Shown: positions 43,033 to 54,812 of the stretch, in pieces | Numbering within the stretch: position 1 is the first letter of the stretch | Layout of the letters: every line of letters begins with the position of its first letter | Assembly: GCA_002917075.1 (NCBI GenBank) | Contig: NTMA01000014.1 | Location: 434,001-498,000, forward strand | Direction of reading: 5' to 3' | From: Hawksworthiomyces lignivorus | Taxonomy: Eukaryota; Ascomycota; Sordariomycetes; Ophiostomatales; Ophiostomataceae | DNA length: 64,000 nucleotides | Position numbers and translations under genes: made by a program | Notes under the pieces: model-generated | What the model was told of the DNA's origin: nothing | The model's input: only the letters and a program-made list of their open reading frames with translations | Database searches by the model: none

Positions 43033-45559
43033 TCAGCGCAGGCCGCTTTCCCCCGTAGCGGCCATGTGCTTCTGGCACTGGACCATGATGCTGACCTGGT
43101 CGCCGATCTCTTGCAGGCGGCCGAGGACTTTACGGTTACCGTCGACAAAGCCGAGGATGGCGTAGGGGATGCCGGTCTCCTCGCAGAACTCGCGGACCAG
43201 GGCCTGGACGGCGCGCAGGTTGTGGCGCGGCACGCGGGGGAAGAGGTGGTGGACGGCCTGGAACTGCAGCCCGCCGTGGAGAAAATCGAGCCAGGCCGGG
43301 CAGTCGACGTCCATGGTGGTGCGCAGCTGGCGCTGGGGGAAGGACTCGGCCTCGCCCAGGTCCGAGTGGGACATGCCCCAGTGGGACAGGGTGATCTGCA
43401 CGTGCAGTGGCATGGTGACGACGTGCGAGACGAGCACAAAGATGGCGCGCGCGGTCCACGTCGGCAGAGAGCGCCACAGCAGGCAGTACCCAAACAGAAA
43501 CCAGTAGGCCAGCATGCAGGCGATCTCAGCGGGCTGGATCCACCAGGCGGTGCTACGCCTGAGCGCTGACGGTCGGGTCGACAGCACGTGCAGCCACGAG
43601 AGCAGGTACAGGTTGAAGCGCGCGATGGCCATGATGGGGTAGTACGTGTAGCGCTGGTACGGCACCAGGAGGTCGGCCGCGGCGTCCCACACAAAGGTGA
43701 AGTCGTAGTACGTCGAGTGCAGCGACTTGAAGAAGAGCGGGCCCGTGGCGAACAGGGGCACATTCTGGATGTCGGGGTCATGTTCCTAGAGAGACAAGTC
43801 TGTGTCAGCAAGACGCCTGAAAGTGACAAGGAGGCAATGACGCAGGGATGCAAGGTGCCGTTGACGTACTGGTTGGTTCGTCACCAGGTGATGCACGTTG
43901 TGACTGCTCTTCCACCAGCCGATGGACAGGCCGCAGCAGAGATCAGCGACGAAAAGGCCGATGAGGCTGTCGACGACAAAGTTGTGGGTGATGGCCCTGT
44001 GGCCGGCATCGTGGGCGGTGAACATGATTTGATGCTATTGCAGTCAGCCAACGAAAGAAAAGGACTCCGAGAGTTAGAAAATTCCCCAAAAAAAGGCCTA
44101 CCCAGAACATCCCTAGGAAGACGGCCGAGACAACGTGCCAGCCCCGGTGCAGCGTCACCAGAAAGAGCAGAAACAGCGTGCCGTAGCGCGCCATCTCTTT
44201 CGCGTACTCGCCATACGGGCAGTCGTAGAAGCCTTCGTCCAGCACGCGCTGGTGCAGCGCGCGGTAGCGCTGCACAATGGCCTGCTGCCTGGCCGGGTCC
44301 ACGGACGGATACGCCAATATGTCGCGGTCGATCTCGTCCTGCGCGCTATGGTCGGCAAACTCGGCGACGGTGGAGAAGCGGCCGCCGTCTGTAGCCGCCG
44401 CGGCGAGCGCGACCGGCGGCCCCCGCGAGAGCCGCGCGCCTGACCTCCGGTTGACTATATGCACGCCCTGCGCGGACAAGAATGGGGTCGTCGTGTTGGC
44501 AGCGGGGCTCTCCATCTTATCACCGTCGGCCAGCGACGGTGGCGGCAGAGAGCTGCACTCGGAGGAGACGTCACTGATCGCAGCCGACTCGGTGAACGCG
44601 TCGTCTGAGTCGCTGCTGGGCTCCGTGGCTGAGTCCCCATAGAGGGCCTCATCATCGGTGCAGTCGTCCAGCGGCGGTGTCACCTCTATGCGGTGGTAGA
44701 TCCCGCCGCGGATGGGCGGTGGGGCAGACGCCAGCCAGGGGTTGGGCGGCTTTCGCCCTATCCGGTAGGCCATCATCGTTTTTAGAGTGGCGGAGGAGTG
44801 GTACCTGCATTAGTCCGAACGTCAGCTATTTATTTTTAATTCAGTTATTAAAGCGCAACATACCGGCTATGAGCGCTGAAATCCGGGGTGTATTGGAGGG
44901 GATTGGAGGTAGGGGAGGGGGGTGGGTGGTGTGCTGAGAAATCTAATCTTTGGGTGGCTCGGATGTCTCGGGAATGTGGTGAACGGGGAGATATATATCT
45001 CCCCTTTCCCCACGCAGCCTTCTCTAGCCAGCCCGACTTGCGCCCTCAACCTCTCCGCCATTTCTCCTTTCGTCTTTCATTTCGCACTACACCAAAGCAT
45101 ACGATTTTCACCCATGTCTATTGGCAGACGAGGGCTGAAATACATGCGACGATGGCCGGCTAGCCAAAGGGAAATAAAAATGAGGCATTGGCGCTGCATT
45201 CACGCCTAGAACACCGCTGCCGCACCTCTGCCCGAGAGAACAGGCACGCGGCGGCTGCGAGGACACGGAATAAAATGGGAGGGTAATGATAATGCAAGCA
45301 GCGCAAACGATGCAAACAGCGCAAGGCCTCTTCAGTTCTATAATTACACTTCTATTTCGTCGGTCGCATCGCGTCCAACCATGTGCAGGATGGCTAGGCG
45401 GCCGCCGGGATGCTTGTCGAGCCACGAGTCGAGCCGCAGGACATAGTCCCGGTAGATCACAATGGCTTGTCCCTGGGAAATCAGGTCGGCTACCACCTCG
45501 GGGTACAGGATCCTGTCGCGATCCGTGGTTGTGCACATGGCCATGGCTATGCTTTGCAT
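43033..45559 (-). CDS. Cytochrome b5-fused desaturase (Delta8-sphingolipid type), 610 aa
   Basis: Exons: 45559-45348, 44804-44102, 44034-43870 and 43785-43033. Introns are 543, 67 and 84 nt, all GT-AG. The cytochrome b5 domain has the heme motif HPGG at residues 50-53 and VGRDATDE. The joined sequence reads from there into HSSATLKTMMAYRIGRKP, as in fungal Delta8-sphingolipid desaturases. A Ser/Asp-rich linker follows. The His boxes are HDAGH (313-317), HNVHH (350-354) and QAVHH (536-540). Gln in the last box is typical of front-end desaturases. The enzyme would insert the Delta8 double bond into the long-chain base of glucosylceramides in the ER. The first intron is unusually long. The start could also be one of two later Met codons near residue 6. 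Confidence 0.85.
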
Positions 45560-47854
45560 GTCGTCGGCAATGATCTGCTGGGTTCTTATGGGCGTGTGAC
45601 AACAACTCTTCGGCCTGGCGATAAGTCGACTACACGCTTTGTTCTCGATGTTGAAGCGGCGAGGGGAGGGAGCTGCTCGAGGAATGTTGGCCAGAGTCGC
45701 AGACTCTGTGAAAGCAGGCTGTTCGTTTCCGGGCCAAGCTTGTGGAGGAGGTAGGTCAAAGAACAGAAAGAGAGTCGACGAAGCAGACGCGGACTAAAGA
45801 GACAAAAGAAGACAAGAAAAGTTATCCAGACATTACCATTGTGAAATAGTCGGATTTGAGGGTGACCGGTTATATCTTTCTTTTTTCTTTCTTTTTCTTT
45901 CATTTATTTGGTTCTCGGTAGGCTAAACAGGAACGCAGGCAGTGGGCGAACAAACGCACCGAAAGGATAGACTGCAAGGACAGACTGTCGGTACAGGTAC
46001 AGGGGCTACGATGGGCTTGAGGCGTTCTGTGGATTTATTTTCTTCTTCTCCTGAATCTCCTTTTTGTTGGCGACGAATTAGGCAGGAGAGACTAGGGACA
46101 ATCAAGGTGACAGAGAGTGGAGAGGCTGAGCTAGCCATTGGAGTTCTGGGCCTTGGAAGAGTGCGCATTTCCGCTTGATGGACGCGTGGATACGCTGATT
46201 TGGAGTCTGGAGGAAAAGGGGCACGAGGCGGCAAGGACAAGACGACCGCAACGCATGTCGCTCTTTGGAACCACAACAGGACGGCTGACGAGCGACATGG
46301 TAGGACAAAATCGAAAGAGGAATCAAAAAGAGAATGCGAGGAAACAAGCAAACGAAGAAATGAGACGAAAGCGAAACGAGAAAAAGTGGAAATAAGTGGC
46401 GAAAGAACACATCGCCTGCGCCATACGCGCGGCTGAAGTACAGCACCTGGCCACAGCGCAGGTGGCCGGCGAGAGCTAGAGCCAAAGCAGCCATGCCAGG
46501 AGGCACCGAGCGAGAATTGAGAGTGGGAACACACAAACAAGAAGAAAAGGAGGAAACGTGGACCATTCTCTCGCCGCACTCGCCCTTGTGCTCCCGTTTC
46601 CTCTTTTTTTTTTTGCGCTTTTTCACATCCATAATGGTTTACGGTACCAGCCCTCCTCGTATCCCGTAATTGGTTGCCTCTTCTAAGACTTTCTCCGATC
46701 TCCGTATTCCGTACGTCTTGGTGATTGGCCCAGGCGAGCTATGAAAAGGGGGCGGAGCAGTTGACGCGGCCCTTTTAGGCTTTCTTTATTTGGAGTTATT
46801 GCTGGTTTTCCAGTTCGTTCCACCACACATGGGACGGGCTGTTCGTACTCAATGTGCAGACGAACAAAGGAATGGCAATCCTGACTGGGACAAGACTACC
46901 TTCAAGCGGTGGAAAAGTGTGCTAAATGTGAGCGGAAGAAGCCTAGGAGCCTAGAGGAGTAAAGCAGACCCAGGAAACACATGTTACTTTTATTCTTCAC
47001 ATCTCTCCTTATCGTATCCCCAGCATGGTCACAAGAGATTTATGTTTCCTTTTTAGGCCTAACAAGTAGCCGCACCCTCATCAACTTGGTTGCTTTAGCG
47101 GCGTCTTTGTTCTACTACTATTAGAATGTAGCGAAGCTATGCGAGGCAGATTGCAACTAGCGCGAGGAGCTTGGTGCTCGCAGTTAAAGCGAATATGTTT
47201 CTTAGTGAATTCGTCTGCTGTTAGGGCATATCCGAGAACATGTCAGGAAATAAATAGAAATGCCTTGCTCAATACACAACCGTGCACTAAAAGGACCTCA
47301 CCAGATACATCGCAACCTGTTTATACACGGCTCAGTATTGCTAGCGGGACACAAACCCACGAAGCCTGAAACACCTTAGTAGAGCCAGCGGCAGTACCTC
47401 TTGTATACCGAGAGCTTTGCAACACCTAGAAGGATTTAGTGATTTTACAAGCTACGAGTCCTAAATGGAACAACTACGAGCGCTCTATTTTAACAAATTC
47501 TAAAAAAACGGCGGGCGAGAATTATACGCAGGGGTCTCCGTCCAAGGCAAACATAAGTAAAAGTTACTTAAAGGAGACAACCCCTCACTGTAAAGACCAC
47601 AAAAAAGCGGCGTCATGCGCCAGCCGAAGGCAGCGATCAGACCAGCGCCATCTCGCTTTAACCTGTAATGGCAGATTATGCCATCCGCTAACACTTGGCA
47701 ATTATGGATGTAAAGTGTCCTGCAGTTAGATGCCATATGGTAGGAGTTCTAAATACAGGTGAGAGACTAAGGGGTCTGAGATATATTGCTGCTACGATTT
47801 TGACTAGTAGAGTGACCCAGAGAGACTCATGTACCTCGGCCCTGAAATTGATAA
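45560..47854. other. Intergenic region, no supported gene
   Basis: Includes the 5' flank of the desaturase, with purine/pyrimidine-rich simple sequence around 45870-45905 and 46300-46400. Overlapping frames at 45923-46632 are low-complexity and show no domain. Frames at 47139-47736 are also unsupported. Confidence 0.45.
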
Positions 47855-50027
47855 TTAAGCTCTAATGGTCTCAGGCGTGGAAGCCATATTCACACGCTTA
47901 TGATAGAGCACAGGAGCGGGGCCTGCGTCTCTTTGCAGAATGTACCGGTTGAACCACCAAGGCAGCACCTCGCGCAGTTGGTATGAGGCGTGTCGCCGGG
48001 TTGACACTGAGAAGACGTCGTCTAGTTCCTCAAGCGTTTGCTGTTTTGTTTCCGGGACGAACAAGAAGATCAAAACAAAGCACACGAGATTGAGCCCGGC
48101 AAAAAGACCAAAGGAACCCTGTGACCCCAGGCCCTGCAGCATGGGCGGGAAGATCAGTGCGATTACTGAGGCCCAGAACCCGTTTGTTGCTACGGCCCAC
48201 GACATGCCAATCTCGCGATGGGACAGAGGGAATACCTCAGACGAGTATACAAAGGCGCAGGGTCCCTCACCCGGTCCATAGAAGAAAGTGTAGATGTACA
48301 CGAAGAGAGCTATGAGGCCGAGGTGAGCACGATTCTCGTGCGGGATGTAGAAGCACATTCCAGCCGCCAGTAGACTCCAGCTCATATTTGGAAACGTGGC
48401 GAGGAGCAGTGTTCGCCTGCCCCAAAGGTCGATCGCATAGAGCGCAGGAAGAGTGAACACGAACGCAGCCATACCGAATCCCCACGAAGCCAGAAGAGAT
48501 TCGGTATTGTTGGCCCCGGCTTGGCTGAAAATCGTTGACGAGTAAAAAGATATGATATTGACTATCCAATTTTTCAATAAATCATACGGGTCTGAAAAGA
48601 GGGAGTGAGATACGAGAACTTACTTCCACAAAACTGCTGCGCTGCCATGACAATTCCAGACGCCTGTACAGCTCGGCGATTACGCGGGATTGTGAATAAC
48701 TGAACAAACTTAGCCAGCATGTTGCTGTCGACAAAACCAGCGTCTTTGATCATCTTCGCTTCGATGTCAAGCTGCGCAGAAATATATAACAGGTCTCTTG
48801 CTGCTTGGATACGAGTGTTTCGGAGTCTCGAGAGCGATCGGTATGCGTCGGTGACCCTGCCCTTCTTCAAGAGCCAACGGGGTGACTCCGGAGCGAACAA
48901 AACGCCAAGTACAAGGGGAATGGCTGGGATGAAAGCCGAACCCAGCTGCAGCCTCCAAGTGATGTCGCCTGCGTGCATGACTATAAGGTTGGCGGAGAAG
49001 CCGAGAATGAGTCCAAAGCACACAAAGAGCTGCCAGGTCATGACTAGAGCACCACGGATGCTGGCCGGAGCGTTTTCCGCAGTAAACACTGGGCCCGTAA
49101 CCTCCTTGAGGCCCATTCCGATGCCAAGTAAGATTCTGCACACCAGGATCTGAGGCCAGGACTGCGAAACGGCCTGCCCGAGAGGAGCAAGAAGACTGAA
49201 GATACCGCCGAGAAAGAGTGTTTTTCTTCTTCCAAGAACGTGGTTGATTGGATCAGAGCCAGCATGCGCTTCGATATGTCAGCATAAATCTACACGGCCT
49301 TTGATAGCCATTAAAACTTCACTCACACCAAGAAAACCGCCATGTATGGGGCCGTATTGATGGCCCCAATAATCCATGAGTTACGAGAACAAGTTCCAGC
49401 GGCCTGACATTCGGGACCTGAATCAGAAATTCCAAAAGCCAAGGGAAACGTGAGATTGGCACCGTTTGACCCAGTCTGGTCCCAACCCTGAATCGCTGCG
49501 CTCACGGAGTTCATAATGGCGGTGTAGTACAGCGTCTTAGGCTGCTTCCAGCGATGTGTGATTTCTTCTTGCAGGGCTTGGCGGTCTTCGTTGGTCAGCT
49601 CATCGATGGTGCCAATTAGATTGGGAGACTGAGCGACAAGTATGGCCTTCTTGAAGATGTCAACGTCATCAGAGAAGCCGTTCTTGGCGACGAAAGCCTC
49701 GGCATGAGCCAGCAGCTGCAACTTAGGGACGCCGAAGAAAGGATTCTGAATACTGTTCTATGGTTAACTGGAATATGGAACAGATGAGCATTAGGGTAGA
49801 GACTTACTCTGCAGACCCGTCCAGCGTATATGTGGTCTTTTCAATGTACTGCGATGAGCCTACTTGCTTAGGAGAAACGCCTTCCACGCTGTCAAGGGTT
49901 AGCATAAGAATTAACACAAATGAGTACTCACTAGATGAGGTACAATGATTTACCTTATCACTTCTTCCATAATCTTCACTTCCTCTGTGGCCTTCGCCAC
50001 ATTCCACGGAGAGGAAGAATTTGTCAT
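47855..50027 (-). CDS. MFS sugar transporter with probable 2-nt frameshift
   Basis: Exons: 50027-49954, 49888-49808, 49752-49327, 49268-48624 and 48561-47855. Introns are 65, 55, 58 and 62 nt. The product is a sugar-porter MFS protein of about 644 residues with roughly 12 membrane segments. The N-terminal extension ([29 protein letters not shown]) resembles a fungal sugar/polyol transporter subgroup. Further motifs are [33 protein letters not shown] and [13 protein letters not shown]. In exon four the frame reads ACWL and then resumes as [10 protein letters not shown] one frame over. The TCT expected between them is present only as T at about 49255, a 2-nt deficit in a CT repeat. No alternative splice pair restores the frame. 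The gene is therefore a probable pseudogene or carries a sequence error. It neighbours a Zn2Cys6 regulator. Confidence 0.8.
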
Positions 50028-50726
50028 AGTGCTCTACGTAATTTGTCGTAGCTTTCTTTGGGTGTTTCGGAGCTAGACCTGAGGAGATGGATTAAAGTCG
50101 ATTCGGCCAACATTGTAATATTTAGGTGAGAGTAGAGTTCTTGACTATTTATATGCCAGATAGCTTCGTTTTTTTCTCCAAACTGCAGTATATTTACTAA
50201 AACATGGGGTAGCGTGAAAGAGAATCTAGTCAATGGTGCTTTTAGCTGTTATTGAAGCCCCATGGGGAACACATATGTTAATAACAAGCTTCGAATAATA
50301 ACTCAGAAAATTATTTCGTGGGGTGCGCCCTTGGCCTCGCTTACACAACAGCTTCTCCAGAGAAAATAGACACTACAGCCTGGGGCGTGCGTCTCTATGC
50401 TATTCCAGCTCAGATGTTGTGTCTGCGAAATTCAGAAGGGTCCAAATATCGCGTTTCTTGGAAATGGAGCATATTAACCTCTTAGGGAAAGCCGTTCCAC
50501 ATGAAATTTTCGTCAGCGGGAGCTTTAAGCTAGCATCTATGCCAAAATAGGAAAATTCTCTCCGCCAAATCTATCTCGACCCCAACTTTTCTCCACACTT
50601 CAATTGCCTCATGGGCGGGTTTGTTCCTATCTCCACACGATACGGCTGTCATGACCCAGTGATAATTCTTTGTCCCTGCCGTGAATTTTTCGCTCAATCT
50701 TTGGCACGTTTAAGGACCAATGCTAT
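50028..50726. other. Intergenic region
   Basis: Upstream of the sugar-transporter gene and downstream of the regulator gene, both on the minus strand. No gene seen. Confidence 0.5.
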
Positions 50727-52738
50727 CTATGTACGTAGTCCCCAGAACGACCTCAGACGGGGACTCGGCCTCAAGCATGGCCAACCTACGTGCTGCTCGG
50801 CTTGCACCATAATGTCATAGAATCGCTGCGTTTCGGAGCTGTCGTCAAATAGCTCACCAGCCATTGCAATCGCAAGACCAGCTAGAATCAATGCTGGCGT
50901 GTGCTCTCGATTGCACTGCCAGATCCCGCAGATAGTTCTGACTACATCTCGAATGCGGCTCTCCTGGTCTCGTATGTATGCTACACGTCCCGGACCGAGA
51001 CCGGGCGTTCGGGGGTCATGCGCAAGCAGCAGCATTCTGCAAAATTCCAAGTACTGGTGGCCAGCCACCGCACAGCTGCCCAGGTAATAAATTTCGGGAA
51101 AGCTTCCAGCGAGAGCATCTCTCTGGTTCATGGGATGAAATGACGGAGGCTTTGCTCGGTTCCATTCATCTAGGTACTGCCATAACTCATCGTAGAGGGC
51201 AGCAGTCCTCGGCGTGCTCTCATCGTACGCGTAATTCGTAACCCGAGCAGCGTGCGCCATGATGCGACACATCCACATTGCATCAGATGCGGGTCTAAGA
51301 GACATATCAACGCCACAATCTTGGCCCGTGAGCTCGACCGCACGCTTTGTCAGATTGGCGACGTGGATTTCTTGTCGAAGAACAATCGCCATCGATGCAC
51401 TGCGCAGACTTGAGGGTTGCGTATTGAGTTGGCTGATCCGCTGGAAGAGAGGCGCGGAGACGGTGTGTCGAACAATAGGCGGCGAATCGGCAGGATCTGG
51501 GGGCCGGTTTTTTAGTAGAAGTCTGGAAAGTGGCTCCATTGTAGGCTCACACGTACCTGTCATTTCATCCAGTAACCGCAGAAATAAAGCTGACACAAGC
51601 ACCGAATCACCCTGCACCCGTACTGTTTCGTCATTATTGAATGCCGGGATCAAGACCCGGAGACACTCTTGTTCATACTTGCTTGAAATACGATAGCCTG
51701 TGCCGCGCGTGGCTTCCAAGTGTCTTGCAGAGACAGCCAACAGAGCGAATCTAAGACCAGGGTCACTATGCAGCACGTTGGGCAAATACAATCGGAAAGG
51801 TGTATCTTCCCAGCCAAAGTCGAACTGCAGCGTATCAGGATCCTAGATTCCCTTTGGCTTTGAGGCTAACCGAAATGTGGACTAACCCAAGGGAGCAAAG
51901 TAACGAAGAAGTGCTTAACTAATTTGGCCGCGCCTCCACCCAACGGCCAGTCGCCCGAGAGTGCATGGGTTGGACAAGAGCTCTCGAGCTCACGCCATGC
52001 AGAGATCTGTATTTGATGACCTGCGTCATATAATGGAGGTGCTAGACCACCGCTGGAAAATACTGCGTCGGTCTGTATGAGAGTTTGATCCCACACACCA
52101 TACTCAAGGCGAAGTTGCGATGTCGGAGTGGTCTTGGGGCCACTGCTGACTGTTTGGAATTCTAAGATGCCAAGTGGGAGTGAACATGGAACAGAGGGCC
52201 CATTACTCGACGCCCGAGTTGGGAATTCGCTCGCACCCGGGCTGGAATGACTTGCCCAGCCATTGCTCGAGGCTGGGCTCGACTGCTCGGTGGCAGGTTG
52301 GCTCTCGCTAGCCGACGGCGATTCGTCAGGAGGCCTTGAATGGAACCGTAGCTTTGGCCTGCGTGGGTCTCTTGCCATATGCCGCCTTTCCCCTGGCGAG
52401 CGGCGAAATGCGGCAAAGCGAAAACGAACCCCTCTGTTGGCATCGACTTCACACGGCACGCGCGCCGCTTCGCATTGCGAGCAGACGTTCTGTCCGCGAC
52501 GAATGTCACCTGCCACCGGCTTTGGTCAGCCAGAAACCCCCCTTGAGGACATCATGTGAGATCTCACATTTCCTATGTCGAGAACGACACCTGTTGCTGC
52601 TCAGATAGTTAGCAGCGAGTGCAGTAGGGATAGTTCGGCCTCGGCATACCAAGCAAGTGGAGCCTTGCGGACTGCGGGAACATTCTGCTGCCCGCTGGCG
52701 AATCCATGATTCGATTGTCTAGTGATCATATCGGTCAT
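50727..52738 (-). CDS. Zn2Cys6 transcription factor, 618 aa
   Basis: Exons: 52738-52650, 52596-52568, 52509-51887 and 51842-50727. Introns are 53, 58 and 44 nt. The joined N-terminus gives a complete binuclear zinc cluster: CNRCRSRHRKC, then CSQCEAARVPC (CxxCx6C twice), starting near residue 30. Two introns interrupt it, one splitting the first Cys codon and one the third. A Ser/Pro-rich linker follows, then a middle-homology-like helical region (LRFALLAVSARHLEATRG, LVSALFLRLLDEMT). The last part holds FLRQEI-like AIVLRQEIHVANL. Such proteins bind CGG-rich sites and often control neighbouring genes, here probably the divergent P450 or the transporter. A further in-frame intron after LLDEMTG (GTACGT near 51556) is possible, so internal length is uncertain. 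Confidence 0.85.
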
Positions 52739-53230
52739 GTGTTGTTGGGTCTAGCAATTGGATAAGGCGGCATACCCGTTATTGTTGCGGAAATCTGAAA
52801 TGGAGACGCAAAGGCATGGCGGGCGGGCTTTAAGTACTTGGTATGGCGAAAATGTCCGCAGCAGCGAGGCGGAAGAAAATTGCCGCTTTTGGCAGGGCTT
52901 TGCGGAGTTGATATTGGTGGGGCCTTGCTAGCTGGAGCTGATATTGGTGACTACGTACTGCACCAACTCTGGCTGGCCTAGGCGTGTCTCACGTAACGGT
53001 ACGATGTATTGTGATACTAGGAGCTGAGGAAATCTTACACTAGATCAGGAATCTAGACATATCCAATGAATTAGTTATGGCATACCCAGGCACATCGTGG
53101 GGCGCGACTACCCTCTTCTTCTCGTCAAATTATATAAACGGCTAGTTCAGATCCTATCCTTTACTCTTCGACCAGTGACAGTCATACCCATGACTGCTAT
53201 TGTTATCTGTCCAAATTTACTTACTTCATC
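52739..53230. promoter_or_regulatory. Divergent promoter region (regulator / P450)
   Basis: 492 nt between two divergently transcribed genes. It contains a TATATAA at 53131-53137, 94 nt before the P450 ATG. A shared region between a Zn2Cys6 regulator and a P450 is a usual sign of local control, but no specific operator was identified. Confidence 0.45.
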
Positions 53231-54812
53231 ATGTTGCTCTGGCTCTTCCCGTTGTGCATTGTTCTATTTGCTTTGGAGCGCGCTGCCGCATATTTTATAG
53301 ATGCCAAGAAACTCCGTCGTTTTCCAAATGCCTCTTTTTCAAGTGGCCTCTCTAATGCCTCTCTTGTCCTAAAGCGATGGCGCGGATTTCGCACAAGAGA
53401 AGTCCACTCAGCCCATGAGAAGCATCCTATCCTAAGAGTTGGGCCTAATACTATCTCTTTTTCCTCGCCAGAGGCCATCCGGACTATTTATGGCCATTCG
53501 ACCCCATGCATCAAGGGGGGGTCTTACGACAGGTTGCTCAGTCCAAATCCTGGCATCATTGACATCGTCGACAAGGAGCATCACGCAAGTAAGCGTCGCA
53601 TTCTATCAAACGCCTTTGCTACGCGTAATCTCGAGCAATGGGAGTTCAAAGTAGCCGACAAGGTCCAGCGGTTTGTGCACCATTTCGACAAAGTTTGCAC
53701 TTTGGACAAAGGCGCCAATACAGTGGACTTCCGGCGTTGGGTGAATTTGTTCTCCGTCGATGCCATCGTCGATATCTGCCTCAGCCAGAGAATAGGCTGT
53801 CTGGACAGAGGAAGCGACTCGGTCACAATCGAAACAGAGGATGGAAAGCGGAAGGACGTGCATTTCATCGAGTCTCTCCACGCCGCGCGGCGGGCAACGT
53901 CCGTGCTTGCATTGACAACCTGGTTCCGGCCCCTCAAATTTGTCCTGGAAAAGATGCCCGGGTTCTTCCGCAGCCAGTGGCGTATCGGAGATGGGTTTTC
54001 TGAGATCGCCAAGCATCTTCTTCGCGAGCGGATTGAGCGATACAAAAATGGAGAAAAACTTGATGATCTCGTGGGCTGTATGCTCGAAAATAAAGATGGG
54101 CAGGCTCGGAATCTTAGTTTCGACGAAATGGAAGGAGATGTGGTTAATCTTTGTAAGTTTCTTGGTATCCACACGGCCATGGGAAGGTGAACCGATCACT
54201 AATTTATTGCTACCAGTGGATGCCGGATCTGACACGACGGCCATTGCTCTGACACATGCCATGTACTACCTCTTGAAAACGCCGGCGGCGCTGTCTCGAC
54301 TGCGTCAAGAAATCGACTCGCACGCTGTCTGCGGCGAGGATGGGACAGTCACGTACGCTAGCGTCAAGAACCTACCATATCTCCGTGCATGTCTCGACGA
54401 GTCGCTGCGGCTGTTGCCCCCCGTATCGCGTGCCCTCGACCGCGTGACGCCTGCGGGGGGTCTCACAATTGACGGCCACTTCATCGCAGGCCAGACTATC
54501 GTGGCTGTTCCCATCTACACAGCACACAGAAACCCGGAGATCTTCTCCGATCCTGAAGCATACCTACCGGAACGGTGGTTGACGGAGCATAGCAAAGTCT
54601 TGCAAGCCTCGTTCATTCCTTTTAGCACAGGCGCACGGGGATGCATCGGACGGAATATCACCTACATAGAACAAATGATTCTGATGGCCACCCTCGTCCA
54701 TCGGTATGACTTCCAATTTGCTTATGAAAAGTGGGAGCTTCGTCACGAGGAGGCCTTCGTTCTCTGGCCTGGTCCAATGCCCCTGAAAGTCTGGCATAGA
54801 GAAAGCAAATGA
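53231..54812 (+). CDS. Cytochrome P450 monooxygenase, 505 aa
   Basis: Two exons, 53231-54152 and 54217-54812, with a 64-nt GTAAGT...CAG intron. The N-terminal residues LLWLFPLCIVLF form an ER membrane anchor. The I-helix motif AGSDTT is at residues 310-315 just after the intron. ESLR is the K-helix ExxR, PERW the PERF region, and FSTGARGCIGRN carries the heme Cys at residue 450. All essential motifs are present. The style resembles fungal P450s near benzoate 4-monooxygenase and trichothecene-type hydroxylases, but the substrate cannot be told. It is divergent from a Zn2Cys6 regulator and upstream of an aldo-keto reductase in the same orientation. Confidence 0.92.

Noticed and set aside
42951..43853. 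300-codon minus-strand frame over the last desaturase exon
   Set aside because: Alternate frame of the desaturase exon, Ser/Pro/Arg-rich, without His boxes.
52510..52650. A broken zinc finger in the 52-kb regulator
   Set aside because: Initial joins seemed to lose frame, but using acceptor GAGCAG and donor GTGAGA gives an intact CxxCx6C pair, so no lesion is needed.
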